The translations under genes and the position numbers were made by a program. Below, piece after piece: positions 25,192 through 34,306 of a stretch of DNA of 64,000 nucleotides. A model generated the notes under the pieces. That model had not been told where the DNA came from and did no database searches. It saw nothing but the letters and a program-made list of their open reading frames with translations. Origin of the DNA: a virus; the IMG/VR virus record IMGVR_UViG_3300050821_010761, positions 1-64,000 of that record; one strand, written 5' to 3'. Every line of letters begins with the position of its first letter. The stretch's first letter is position 1.

Positions 25192-27828
25192 ATGTCAGTT
25201 TTCAGTAAGTTTTTATCATTGCAGTCGGCTGTTCCTAGGACCGTAGATTTATCTAGTGCGTCAAGCATTCTTGGCTTGTCCAACATGCAGCTTTTGGGTT
25301 CCACTTCTGGATACATCCAGATGGCCGCCAACTCTACCACAACTCCATACACGATTACGTGGCCCGCCGCAATTGCTGGTGGATCTGGATATGTGTTAAC
25401 AAGCGATGCTTCTGGCAACTTAACTTGGGCGCCCGCAGCTACTTCTGGGATCACACAATTAACTGGTGATGTAACTGCAGGTCCAGGAACTGGATCACAG
25501 GTTGCCACTTTAGCCACGGTTAACTCAAACACTGGCTCTTTTGGATCATCGACTGCTATACCTTCCTTCACAGTAAATGGTAAGGGGTTAATTACTGCAG
25601 CTAGCACAAATGCTGTTGTAGCCCCTGCTGGAACATTGACTGGCACAACTTTAGCCAGTAACGTTGTAAGTTCTTCATTAACTTCAGTTGGCACGATTAC
25701 CTCTGGAACTTGGAATGGAAGCGCAATCGGTCCTATCTACGGCGGTACAGGCTTAACATCTTATAACACTGGCGACACTCTCTACGCCAGCGCTTCCAAC
25801 GTTTTATCTGCATTGCCAATCGGCACTAGTGGTCAAGTTTTGACAGTAGTCGCTGGCATTCCCGCTTGGGAAACTCCTGCCACTAGCGGAACAGTAACAT
25901 CGGTTTCCGTAGTGTCTACAAATGGTTTTGCTGGTACGGTAGCCAATCCTAGCACCACGCCCGCAATCACAATTGAAACAACCATCAATTCTCCAGTTTT
26001 GGCTGGTAACGGTACAGCAATAAGTGCTGCAACTACCACTGGTTCTGGATCCACTGTCGTTTTGGCTGACGCTCCAACATTTGCTGGTAACGTTAATTTG
26101 GGCGGTTTTGAAATCAATGATTTGGCCATGGCTGGATCACCCGCTGGAACCGATGCAACGAACGTAACTTACGTCAATGCGCAAATCGCTGCTGCTATCA
26201 ACGGTTTGACTTGGAAAGGTCCAGTAAGTGCTTACGCAACTAGTAACGTTCCTCTGACTGGCGGTGCAACTCTTACAATCGATAGTTATGCTGTTCAAAA
26301 CGGTAACTATGTCATATTGTCCAATCAGACAACGGCTTCGCAAAACAACGTATACGTTGCAAGCGGAATCGGCACTGCATACACCTTGTCTTTGGCTCCT
26401 GCTGCAGAACTCACGACTGCAATTGGCGATGCATACCTGATTGAAGACGGTACAGTGTGGGCAAATTCTGCTGTTCAAGCAAATGCGATTTCACCGAATA
26501 ACACATATATTCAATTTGCTGGCCCTAACTTTTATACCTTTACTTCTCCATTGTCATTGACTGGAACCACTGTTAGTGTTGGTTACGACAACTCCACTAT
26601 CGCTGTCAACGGTAGTAATCAACTTTATGTTCCAACGAGCGGCATCACCAGTACGCAATTGGCCAATGGTGCCGTAACTTATGCCAAAATTCAAAACGAA
26701 AGCGCTGATACTTTGTTAGGCAATCCAACTGGCAGCGCTGCTTCTCCAAGCGAAATCACTCTTGGTGCTACGCTGAGCTTCTCTGGTACGGTTCTGGAAA
26801 CTGGCGCTGGTACTGGCGATGTCACTTGGTCCGCTAATAGTTTTGTTACAACTCTAGCAACCGTAAATTCAAGCCCAGGCACTTTTGCAATTGCTACTTT
26901 AACTGTCAATGCAAAAGGTCTCGTAACGGCAGCTTCGGCAGCTTCTACGACTGGTACTGGCGCTGTTGTTCTCGCTAGTAGCCCTTCTCTGACTACGCCA
27001 AATATCGGTGCCGCAACAGCTTCAAATTTAAATGTGACTAGCTTAACGGCTAGCGAAGCAGTATTTACCGATAGCTCTAAAAACTTAGTTTCCAATCCCA
27101 TCACTGGTACTGGCAACGTGGTTATGTCTGCATCGCCAACCTTAACTGGCACGATCAGTGCTGCCAACCAGACGTTATCTGGTAACTTGGTTGCTCCCAT
27201 TGTACAAGTGAGTGGAACCTATCAAGGTCCTCAGACTTTGGCTGCCAATACTACCTATGCGTTGCGATGGGGAATTCCTTCGAATTCTTACTACACGTTC
27301 ACGATTCCTTCTTCCAGCATCACGGCAGGCACTGTTTACACAAATAACGGGCAGACTTTTACTGTTGTAACTACTACATCTTCAAGTACTTCCTTGTTGA
27401 CATACGCTACGGGTGCTCCAACATCGTCTGGAACATTGACGTTTGTTTCTGGTAGCCCTTCGGGCAACTTATCGTTTAGCGCAGAAAGTGCGACTGCAGA
27501 AGTTGCTGGGGATCTATATCTAGCTGACTGGAATACTTCATTGGTTGGTCTAGATATATTTTGGGTTGCAGGACTTTATAACTCTACTTCTAGCACACCG
27601 ACTGGAACTTCAGTAACCATTACAACTAAGGGATCGTTTACATTAGGAAGTTCTGATACTGCATTTGGATCTGTCAATCAAGGCAAACCTTACTGGTTGG
27701 GATCTGCTGGAGCGTTCACCCCTAATAGCACGTTTAGTCCCGCCAGCGGAGATGCCAACGAAAAATTGGGCATTGTAACTGGCGCCACTACTGTATGGGT
27801 GGATCTACAAATGATGGGCGTATCTTAA
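25192..27828 (+). CDS. Long tail fibre protein
   Basis: An 878-residue protein, almost wholly Thr/Ser/Gly/Ala/Asn-rich beta repeats without Cys. The N-terminal part has fibre signature segments: TGDVTAGPGTGSQVATLATV (about residue 91 and again near 540), and YGGTGLTSYNTGDTLYASAS near residue 183, a motif typical of fibres of marine and freshwater phages. The C-terminal 150 residues hold a module (residues about 715-765, VYTNNGQTFTVV ... GTLTFVSGSPSGN) that also occurs in the fibre at 29212, with 44 bases identical. The last 100 residues probably form the receptor-binding or trimerising head. It is the first gene after the regulatory element at 25144. The antisense frames over it are shadows of the biased codon use. 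Confidence 0.7.
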   Translation: MSVFSKFLSLQSAVPRTVDLSSASSILGLSNMQLLGSTSGYIQMAANSTTTPYTITWPAAIAGGSGYVLTSDASGNLTWAPAATSGITQLTGDVTAGPGTGSQVATLATVNSNTGSFGSSTAIPSFTVNGKGLITAASTNAVVAPAGTLTGTTLASNVVSSSLTSVGTITSGTWNGSAIGPIYGGTGLTSYNTGDTLYASASNVLSALPIGTSGQVLTVVAGIPAWETPATSGTVTSVSVVSTNGFAGTVANPSTTPAITIETTINSPVLAGNGTAISAATTTGSGSTVVLADAPTFAGNVNLGGFEINDLAMAGSPAGTDATNVTYVNAQIAAAINGLTWKGPVSAYATSNVPLTGGATLTIDSYAVQNGNYVILSNQTTASQNNVYVASGIGTAYTLSLAPAAELTTAIGDAYLIEDGTVWANSAVQANAISPNNTYIQFAGPNFYTFTSPLSLTGTTVSVGYDNSTIAVNGSNQLYVPTSGITSTQLANGAVTYAKIQNESADTLLGNPTGSAASPSEITLGATLSFSGTVLETGAGTGDVTWSANSFVTTLATVNSSPGTFAIATLTVNAKGLVTAASAASTTGTGAVVLASSPSLTTPNIGAATASNLNVTSLTASEAVFTDSSKNLVSNPITGTGNVVMSASPTLTGTISAANQTLSGNLVAPIVQVSGTYQGPQTLAANTTYALRWGIPSNSYYTFTIPSSSITAGTVYTNNGQTFTVVTTTSSSTSLLTYATGAPTSSGTLTFVSGSPSGNLSFSAESATAEVAGDLYLADWNTSLVGLDIFWVAGLYNSTSSTPTGTSVTITTKGSFTLGSSDTAFGSVNQGKPYWLGSAGAFTPNSTFSPASGDANEKLGIVTGATTVWVDLQMMGVS
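27427..27470 (+). repeat. 44-bp exact repeat, copy 1 (fibre gene 25192)
   Basis: The bases from 27427 to 27470 (starting TCTGGAACATTGACG, ending CGGGCAACTT) are identical to 29860-29903 in the next-but-two fibre gene, in the same frame and coding for GTLTFVSGSPSGNL. Identity at wobble positions points to a recent copy or gene conversion, not just shared ancestry. Confidence 0.9.
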
Positions 27829-27838
27829 GGGATAATTA

Positions 27839-28141
27839 ATGGCAGGTACATTCACTAGATTGATCAATGGAGTTCCACGAACCATACAGATAGATAATGA
27901 AGTCTCTCTGTCTAGTGGAGCTACGTCAAAAGTAGTGACGTTTCCCCTCTCTTTGCAAACTGGTAATGCTTCCCCGCGCGTCGTAGCTTGGATCTTTAAT
28001 AGTACCGATACTAATCCGCAATATTTTCCAGTGACGATAACTGCTAGGTCTAGCACTGGATTCACCGCTTCCTGGGATAATCCCACGGATACTGTAAATT
28101 ATTTATTGAGTTATATTGTAGCAGATGGATTTGTGGCATAA
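27839..28141 (+). CDS. Single-domain fibre accessory protein (beta repeat unit)
   Basis: A 100-residue protein that consists of one copy of a beta domain (VTFPLSLQTGNASPRVVAWI ... ITARSSTGFTASWDNPTDTV) found twice more in the protein encoded immediately downstream. The hallmark of the domain is T-x-N-Y at the end of a strand after GFTASW. It ends with a one-base overlap (TAATGG) with the next gene. The fold may be a small lectin-like or Ig-like sandwich. It is likely a fibre tip or decoration subunit; the binding partner is not visible. Confidence 0.65.
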   Translation: MAGTFTRLINGVPRTIQIDNEVSLSSGATSKVVTFPLSLQTGNASPRVVAWIFNSTDTNPQYFPVTITARSSTGFTASWDNPTDTVNYLLSYIVADGFVA

Positions 28142-29196
28142 TGGCTGGTAGAAAGTTCGACATTAGACAATCCAGATTCTACGGAATCTTACAACAGATT
28201 CTTCCATTCTTGACTTTTCAAGAAATGGATACTGTAGTTTTGTCTATTGATTCGGATTTGACCGTTCCTTTAAGGGTTGATGCCAACAATCCATCCAGTC
28301 TTATCGTCAATGTTAAGGGTACAGTAATAACAAATACTTACTCTAATAGAAGTAGGTCGATATCATTCATTAACAATTCTCTACCTACTTTGGTTAGTGG
28401 AACAGTAACGTTTCCTTCTGCAAGTGGTGGAAATATCACGACTTCTACTGGCGGCACGACAGTTTTAACATGTCCTCCTAGTAATTATGCTCAAGTTTTA
28501 CTCTCTTTGGATTCTACTGGAGACTTGATTGCTACGGCTGGTGGAGCAAGTCCAACTTTATCTAGTGCTACTGTACCATCCCCGCCGACTAATACGCTGC
28601 CATTTGCTTACGTAACAGTATTTAATGCAGGCGGAACAATTCAAAATATTACTCAAAGTAATATTTACCAACTTCTGGGTGGCGGCGGTAGTTCTTCAGG
28701 TGGTACCGCAACGGGTTTTGCTCAAGAAGTACCATTGACAATTGGCACTACCAATGTAACCGTTACATTTCCCTCTTCCTTAGCTGGCACTGGTTACATT
28801 GTAAATGCCCAGATGGTTAATACGATAGATGTCAATCCAGAATTTCAGGCAGTTACTATCACCAATAAAACCGTAAATGGATTTACGGCTTCTTGGAATG
28901 CCGCATTGGACACGACGAATTATAATCTTGACTATGTAGTTCCAGGTGTACAGTCACAAATTGGAGAAGTGTCTATAGGAATTGGTGTTACAAGCATTTC
29001 TGTTACTTTACCAATAGCTATGACTTCGACTGCTTACGTAGTTACGGCACAAATGATAGATACTGTTGATGGAACCCCACAGTTTCAGCCGATAAATATA
29101 ACGGCAAAAAGTACAACTGGTTTTACCGCAAGCTGGAATACTTTAACTGATACGGCGAATTATCGCCTAGACTATAACGCGGCTGTATATCAGTAA
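28141..29196 (+). CDS. Fibre protein with two C-terminal beta repeats
   Basis: A 351-residue protein. The first 190 residues (RKFDIRQSRFYGILQQILPF ... TQSNIYQLLGGGGSSSGG) resemble the base domain of tail-fibre or head-fibre proteins and end in a Gly/Ser linker. Two copies of a 75-residue domain follow at about 195-270 and 273-351, each with SxxGTGYIVNAQMV or TSTAYVVTAQMI, then GFTASWN and TxNYxLDY. The same domain makes up the whole product of the gene before it. Such repeated sandwiches at the tip usually bind glycans or the receptor; that is inference here. Confidence 0.65.
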   Translation: MAGRKFDIRQSRFYGILQQILPFLTFQEMDTVVLSIDSDLTVPLRVDANNPSSLIVNVKGTVITNTYSNRSRSISFINNSLPTLVSGTVTFPSASGGNITTSTGGTTVLTCPPSNYAQVLLSLDSTGDLIATAGGASPTLSSATVPSPPTNTLPFAYVTVFNAGGTIQNITQSNIYQLLGGGGSSSGGTATGFAQEVPLTIGTTNVTVTFPSSLAGTGYIVNAQMVNTIDVNPEFQAVTITNKTVNGFTASWNAALDTTNYNLDYVVPGVQSQIGEVSIGIGVTSISVTLPIAMTSTAYVVTAQMIDTVDGTPQFQPINITAKSTTGFTASWNTLTDTANYRLDYNAAVYQ

Positions 29197-29211
29197 CTTT
29201 AGGAGAATCAA

Positions 29212-31695
29212 ATGTCTGTAATGCAGTATGGTGGAATTATCGAGCAAGTTGCTTCAACAGCAACAGCTGGAGGCACCACCAATTTAACGAATACATCGGC
29301 TCAAATTCAGGTTTGGACGGGTACACTTAATCAAACTATCGTTTTACCAAATGCAACGACATTTACTACCGCTGGTGCGAAGTTTGAATTTTATAATACT
29401 TCTACTGGCACTCTGACGATCGAAACTAACGGATCAGCTTTTTTGGCAACTGTTTCTCCTAACAGTTCATTGGTTCTTAAGTTAGCTAACAACAGTTCAT
29501 CTGCTGGTACTTGGGTAGAGCAAACTGGCGGTACTGGAACAGGAACTGGTAGCAAAAATTACCTTTCTGCTTATACCGCTTCCACTTCTGGAGGCACCGC
29601 AAACACTGGCAATGGTAACTTTGAGAACGGATCTACTTCTGGTTGGGGCTTAGGCGCAGTTGGATCTCCTATTACAAATGGTTTGCCTGTTGGAACTCCT
29701 ACATTTACTACAGCAACCACTCTTTATACTTTTCAAATCTCTGTAGCGTCTCCTGGTGCGGGCTCAGTTTATACTAACAACGGACAAACATTCACGGTTT
29801 TATACACCGAGGTAGCCAACACTGCTGTTGTAATGACTGGAACTGGAGCACCTTCGGCTTCTGGAACATTGACGTTTGTTTCTGGTAGCCCTTCGGGCAA
29901 CTTGACTTTTAGTTCGTTCGCAACTGAAACTCTTTCAACAGTCTCTGGCGGAACTCAAATAGCTGGTTCATATTCTGGATCATTGGCAATGAGCAGCAAC
30001 AGCACGCTTGGTAACTGTCTCGCATCGAATGCATTTTTCATTGATGCAGAAGACCAAGGAAAGGTTCTTACTGTAAAATTTTATTATCAAATTGCTAGTG
30101 GTGCATCTAACGCCAACTTCTCTGGAACATCGTCAAACAGTTTTGCTTGGGCAATCTACGACGTAACCAATTCAGCATGGCTTGGAACTGCTGGTCAGTT
30201 CGGAATTACCCAGAGTTCTGGTAGCGGTTATGTTACTGGAACTTTTCAGACAGCAATCACGACGACAGAACTACGTTTCGTATTATACAATTCCGCTTTC
30301 ACTAGTGGCGCTGTTACGATGTATCTCGACGACATTTTTGTAGGTCCTCAGACTGCACCTATCGGTCCAGCAGTGACTGATTGGGTATCTTACACTCCTA
30401 CTGGAACATGGACATCCAATGCCACATACACGGGTAAATACAGACGTGTAGGAGATACTGGATTTTATGATGTCACAGTAACTCTTTCAGGTGCCCCCAA
30501 TGCTGCTAACCTGGGCATCAACATGCCAGCAGGTCAGGTATTCGATACAACAAAAATGACTAATTCCGTTGGCGGAGCAATTCCAGAATTGGGCATCTGG
30601 GGATCTACTCATGCTTCTTTGTTCCAGGCTGGTGTGGTCTATTGGGCTGGCACCACACAAGTAGCCGTCGCATACATAGAAAACGTTCTGGGACAAATTG
30701 CTACCGTAAGTAACACCCTACCTTTCACGTGGGCATCAGGGGACATCATCAACGTAAGATGGTCAGGACCCGTAGCTGGCTGGTCATCAAACGTCAACAT
30801 GTCCTCGGACACTGATACTCGTGTTGTGGCTATGCAATATTCAGACACATCAGGAGCATCAATAGGAACGAGTCCTGCCGTATATAAGTTTTCTACTCAA
30901 CTCTACGACAGCCACGCTGCTTATAGCACATCTACTGGTACATACACGGTTCCCGTGACAGGGCAATATAGAGTAAGTGCCTCGTTATTGTCTGCTGCGG
31001 TATTACTAACAACAGCTGAAAGCTTTCAGATTTATATTTATCATAATGGTGCTCAGTACACAAGCTTTGCAAATCTTGGTAATGGCGTTTCAAACAACTA
31101 CGATACAACTATATCAGGAACAATTTCTTGTCTGGCTGGCGATACTATTCAGGTATTTGCTAGATCTGCAGTCGCGACAACCGCTGCAACTAATGCTGGA
31201 TTCAACCTCTTATCTATAGAGCGCCTCTCAGGTCCCGCAGTCGTTGCCGCTACTGAGTCTGTGAATGCCAGATATACCTTCATTGGAGCTACTGGATTGC
31301 CAACTGCAACTGGAGAAACTCTTACTAGCACTTACGCTACGTACACAAAAGTCAAAGATACTCACAATGCATTCAACACTTCTACTGGAGTGTACACAAT
31401 TCCTGTTAGTGGATCGTACCAGGTATCTTTGAGAGCATCCATGTCGCCATCTTCGGCAAATACAGGCGGATTAGCTATCGCCGCTACTCAAGCTGGTTCT
31501 GCGACAACTTCATCTGAAGCAGTCATGCCGTTTTCTGGGACTGGTACTCAGTCTTCTCCCGCAGTGACGGACATATTTAACTGTTTGGCAGGAGACACTC
31601 TGACTCTAACGGCAATACAAAATAGTGGCGGAACTGAAGCTTTCTTAAGTACAGCTGCATTTAATTCATTCTCGATCTCACGAGTCGGAAATTAA
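29212..31695 (+). CDS. Tail fibre with tandem C1q-like heads
   Basis: An 827-residue protein with AGGAG seven bases before the ATG. Domain order: N-terminal beta domain (1-105), a jelly-roll, carbohydrate-module-like region starting near residue 130 (GNGNFENGSTSGWGLGAVGS), into which the module shared with the fibre at 25192 is inserted (about 180-235), then a central region (about 385-530, TGTWTSNATYTGKYRRVGDT), and two C-terminal domains (about 540-685 and 690-827) that both show the C1q/TNF-like pattern: F/Y-D-S/T-H-N/A-A-F/Y followed by STGTYTVPVTGQYRVSASL or STGVYTIPVSGSYQVSLRA and ending in FNLLSIERL or FNSFSISRV. C1q-like heads trimerise and bind ligands; this is probably the receptor-binding protein or a side fibre. 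Confidence 0.7.
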   Translation: MSVMQYGGIIEQVASTATAGGTTNLTNTSAQIQVWTGTLNQTIVLPNATTFTTAGAKFEFYNTSTGTLTIETNGSAFLATVSPNSSLVLKLANNSSSAGTWVEQTGGTGTGTGSKNYLSAYTASTSGGTANTGNGNFENGSTSGWGLGAVGSPITNGLPVGTPTFTTATTLYTFQISVASPGAGSVYTNNGQTFTVLYTEVANTAVVMTGTGAPSASGTLTFVSGSPSGNLTFSSFATETLSTVSGGTQIAGSYSGSLAMSSNSTLGNCLASNAFFIDAEDQGKVLTVKFYYQIASGASNANFSGTSSNSFAWAIYDVTNSAWLGTAGQFGITQSSGSGYVTGTFQTAITTTELRFVLYNSAFTSGAVTMYLDDIFVGPQTAPIGPAVTDWVSYTPTGTWTSNATYTGKYRRVGDTGFYDVTVTLSGAPNAANLGINMPAGQVFDTTKMTNSVGGAIPELGIWGSTHASLFQAGVVYWAGTTQVAVAYIENVLGQIATVSNTLPFTWASGDIINVRWSGPVAGWSSNVNMSSDTDTRVVAMQYSDTSGASIGTSPAVYKFSTQLYDSHAAYSTSTGTYTVPVTGQYRVSASLLSAAVLLTTAESFQIYIYHNGAQYTSFANLGNGVSNNYDTTISGTISCLAGDTIQVFARSAVATTAATNAGFNLLSIERLSGPAVVAATESVNARYTFIGATGLPTATGETLTSTYATYTKVKDTHNAFNTSTGVYTIPVSGSYQVSLRASMSPSSANTGGLAIAATQAGSATTSSEAVMPFSGTGTQSSPAVTDIFNCLAGDTLTLTAIQNSGGTEAFLSTAAFNSFSISRVGN
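29860..29903 (+). repeat. 44-bp exact repeat, copy 2 (fibre gene 29212)
   Basis: This segment is identical to 27427-27470. The amino-acid similarity extends about 40 residues upstream (VYTNNGQTFTV), but the nucleotide identity drops outside the 44 bases, so the exact stretch marks the seam of a conversion or exchange event. Confidence 0.9.
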
Positions 31696-32537
31696 TGTCT
31701 AACCCATATTTCGCGATGATTCAGCCGAACATAGATTCTTTTGGCGTAATCACGCAGAATGCCAAGCAGAATTGGGACGGTGGAGATACGACCCAGAGAT
31801 GCGCCATGTTCATGTGTGCCATGCAATACCATCTGGAAGCTGGAAGAATTACACAAACTCAATTTAACGAGATGGCCACGCGCTACATGGGTATCATAAA
31901 CAATCTACTTTACCGCAAAATTTGGTCGTTGCGTAGGCATCCAGATCCAACTAAATGGTATCACGATCCAAACCGCATGTCTAGGGATCAACTTACCTCA
32001 AATATCTGCGCACTAGGTTTCGCTAGTAAGTGGACCTTATTCAAGTTGCTTCTTGGAAATATTCTTAGGGGCATGCTTTTTACCACGAATACACGTGAAA
32101 ACGGGGCTACCAAATCCAACGGTCAACCGATTAGTTTTCTGCAAAGAATTCAGTACTTTTTTGGATGGAGACCCGCTTATCCAGTGTGGGCTTGGAGTTT
32201 GCCAGACGTTACTGATCCATCCATCTGGGGAGCCTATATTCGCGGTCTAAGTGCGTGGCCGCTGTATCCTTTACTATTTTTGACTGACTTAGTCTTGGTC
32301 ATCCAATCCCTCATTACTCTTTATGAGACTGACAACGGTACGGCAAGTGACGATCAATTGACTCAGCAAATGCTTTTGCTTCAATCTAACTATAGACTTA
32401 AAACTCCAGTTTCTATGCTTGCCATGTGGCTTTATAAGAAAGCCAATCCTATGGCTGCTTTGAATGCATATTTTGCACCAGCTAATGATGGTCCTGCAAT
32501 GAATAAAGTATATACTGAGATTTGGGCTGATCAATAA
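31695..32537 (+). CDS. Unassigned protein with hydrophobic segments at end of fibre cassette
   Basis: A 280-residue protein starting with a one-base overlap with the fibre stop. It is rich in Trp, Tyr and Met. Residues about 88-110 (RHPDPTKWYHDPNRMSRDQL) are a distinct polar motif, residues about 120-140 and 190-215 are hydrophobic (WPLYPLLFLTDLVLVIQSLI) and may insert in a membrane or pack in a helical bundle. No signal peptide. Its place after the fibres is that of chaperones, lysis or host-surface-modifying genes, but no family was recognised. Its stop codon abuts the stop of the convergent aminotransferase gene without any spacer. Confidence 0.55.
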   Translation: MSNPYFAMIQPNIDSFGVITQNAKQNWDGGDTTQRCAMFMCAMQYHLEAGRITQTQFNEMATRYMGIINNLLYRKIWSLRRHPDPTKWYHDPNRMSRDQLTSNICALGFASKWTLFKLLLGNILRGMLFTTNTRENGATKSNGQPISFLQRIQYFFGWRPAYPVWAWSLPDVTDPSIWGAYIRGLSAWPLYPLLFLTDLVLVIQSLITLYETDNGTASDDQLTQQMLLLQSNYRLKTPVSMLAMWLYKKANPMAALNAYFAPANDGPAMNKVYTEIWADQ

Positions 32538-33518
32538 TTATTTGATTTTGTCTGCTTTAAGAATGGCATTGACGGCTTTTCTTATCACGTCTACATCTTG
32601 TCCTAGGTTGAATCTACCATAGCTATCATCCGTCCCCAAAGAAGATCCAGTAGTCCAATTTATTCCAGCTTTTTGTAGCAACTTATTGCATTTTGCATCA
32701 ATTTTGCTATAGTGGAACATTCCCTCATCTCTAACTGGCCATGAATGGAAAAATTTCTCAAGCTTTGACCATTGCCCTCTATTATCGTCCAAAAATCCTT
32801 TCGCCAATTTTTCGAAACTTTCCCAGTCGAAATCATAAAGTGCATTTTTAATAATTTCTTGGCTTGCAATACCAAGACCACAGTATTCGCCCATCAAAAG
32901 TTCCCTGATTCTTTCTGACAACAAATCATCGTTAGTGGCTATCCATCCGACTCGAATACCATTTATGCCTAGTAGTTTGCTATAACTGCCAGCCAAAATG
33001 TCGTGAGCGGGAATGGGGATGAAACATCCAGAAGTATAAATCTTATTCAAATAGACACCATCAAGCAACATTGGCGACAACATAGATTTGCTAATGCCGT
33101 GGATAATGCCTAGTGGATTAGAAGGGATATCCAACAGAATTACGCTCTCTTTTGGATCTATGTGACGATTTTCGTCGACATGCATAAGATCTGCCGCTTT
33201 AATCATGGAAGGATATCTCAAATACCAAGGCGCATTTCTGGTGTGGCAATAGATAGCCCCACGTTGTTTTAACGCCCTCAAGCCTATTGTGACAGCCCCA
33301 GTTGCGCCATTGGTAAGAAATACATATTTCTTTTCTATTCCAGTCTGTCGCTTGATTACCTGCTTGGTAATTTCTATTAGTTCTTGATCGCCGCCATATG
33401 CTGGATAGTCGAATGTGGATAGGCGGTCTCTGGTGAAAATGATCATGTTGCCATGGTAAGTCTCAAGGAATGCTTTTCTTACGCAAACGGAATTGCCAAA
33501 ACCTAAGTCCAACTTCAT
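32538..33518 (-). CDS. PLP-dependent aminotransferase (fold type I)
   Basis: A 326-residue protein with the full set of class I/II aminotransferase marks: cofactor-phosphate loop near residue 70-75 (TNGATGAV), Asn134 in PSNPLG, Asp153-x-x-Tyr156 (LLDGVY), PLP lysine Lys181 in GSYSKLLG, and Arg189 in GIRVGW. Near the C terminus GRFNLG supplies the substrate-carboxylate arginine. It is shorter than the usual 360-400 residues, with a reduced N-terminal arm. Closest in look are histidinol-phosphate/aspartate aminotransferase types. Substrate unknown: amino-acid supply, base modification or a cell-surface amino sugar are possible. It is the last gene of the minus-strand transcript and shares ATGA with the preceding gene. 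Rare in phages. Confidence 0.8.
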   Translation of the reverse strand: MKLDLGFGNSVCVRKAFLETYHGNMIIFTRDRLSTFDYPAYGGDQELIEITKQVIKRQTGIEKKYVFLTNGATGAVTIGLRALKQRGAIYCHTRNAPWYLRYPSMIKAADLMHVDENRHIDPKESVILLDIPSNPLGIIHGISKSMLSPMLLDGVYLNKIYTSGCFIPIPAHDILAGSYSKLLGINGIRVGWIATNDDLLSERIRELLMGEYCGLGIASQEIIKNALYDFDWESFEKLAKGFLDDNRGQWSKLEKFFHSWPVRDEGMFHYSKIDAKCNKLLQKAGINWTTGSSLGTDDSYGRFNLGQDVDVIRKAVNAILKADKIK

Positions 33519-34306
33519 TTTGTTGTTACGCCTGCGCCAGCGGCAGCAATCAAATTGCCAGGCATACCTTCGTTAGCTTTGATAAGTTTTATTAGACTGA
33601 TTTTTATTGTTTTATCTTCTATAGTATCGGCAAAGTCATAAAAACTCTTGATTACGTGTACGTATGTATTAACTAATTGCTCGCCTTGTTTAGTCAGGGA
33701 AGCATTATTTCCACGGGCTAAATTGGCAATCCTAGCTTTGATTTTGTATATATCATTGCTATTATCTTGATTTCTTTCCCATTCAGAAATCTCTTCCAGG
33801 CTCATTTGATGAAGCTTTTTGAGCTCTTCTTTCTTTTTCTTTTCTCTTTTTTGATTGAAATGTCTAGCTAGATCTTCTTCCGACATTTCGCCGCCAAACT
33901 CTTCCTCTGCTTTATTTGCCTTTTGGTCCATGGCTATATCAAATTGTATATTTTGCAATCCAGCAATTACTGGATCAACGGGAATAGGTTGCTCCGCTAG
34001 ATGCGTTACTACACGTGGACGAGCCTGTGGGATAACTGGCGGCTTTTTCACTGCACCAGCTGAAACTTGACTCTGGTAATTGGCCTCATTCCAACGACGA
34101 CTTTCGTGTTCCATTTCAAGTTTTTGCAAATCTTCTATAAGTGTCTCGGCTTCCTGGTACCAATCATCGTCGTCATGTTCCGAAGCGTCCATGGCGCCAT
34201 TGACTAATTCCAATAGTTTGCCAATTAATATTGTCTGCATGTTTGCGTGGGAAACGAGATGTGTAACCGTCTCATTGAATGTTGTTTGATCTAATGGATA
34301 TTTCAT
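33515..34306 (-). CDS. Unassigned charged protein with long helix
   Basis: A 263-residue protein. Residues 1-90 are acidic and helical, 90-130 Pro/Val-rich and likely flexible, 140-185 a highly charged helix (EEDLARHFNQKREKKKKEEL) that could form a coiled coil, and the C-terminal 80 residues are helical. There is no signal peptide or enzymatic motif. It overlaps the aminotransferase gene by 4 bases (ATGA) and the CYTH gene end by 4 bases, so it belongs to the same operon. Scaffold-like composition is noted, but capsid genes are not nearby; function unknown. Confidence 0.6.
   Translation of the reverse strand: MKYPLDQTTFNETVTHLVSHANMQTILIGKLLELVNGAMDASEHDDDDWYQEAETLIEDLQKLEMEHESRRWNEANYQSQVSAGAVKKPPVIPQARPRVVTHLAEQPIPVDPVIAGLQNIQFDIAMDQKANKAEEEFGGEMSEEDLARHFNQKREKKKKEELKKLHQMSLEEISEWERNQDNSNDIYKIKARIANLARGNNASLTKQGEQLVNTYVHVIKSFYDFADTIEDKTIKISLIKLIKANEGMPGNLIAAAGAGVTTK

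Noticed and set aside
25185-25694. 169-aa minus-strand frame over a fibre gene
   Set aside because: Mirror of biased Ala/Thr/Ser codons in the fibre gene, with Val/Pro/Ala-rich low-complexity product and no ribosome site; the same holds for 26691-27200, 25833-26129 and other antisense frames in the fibre region.
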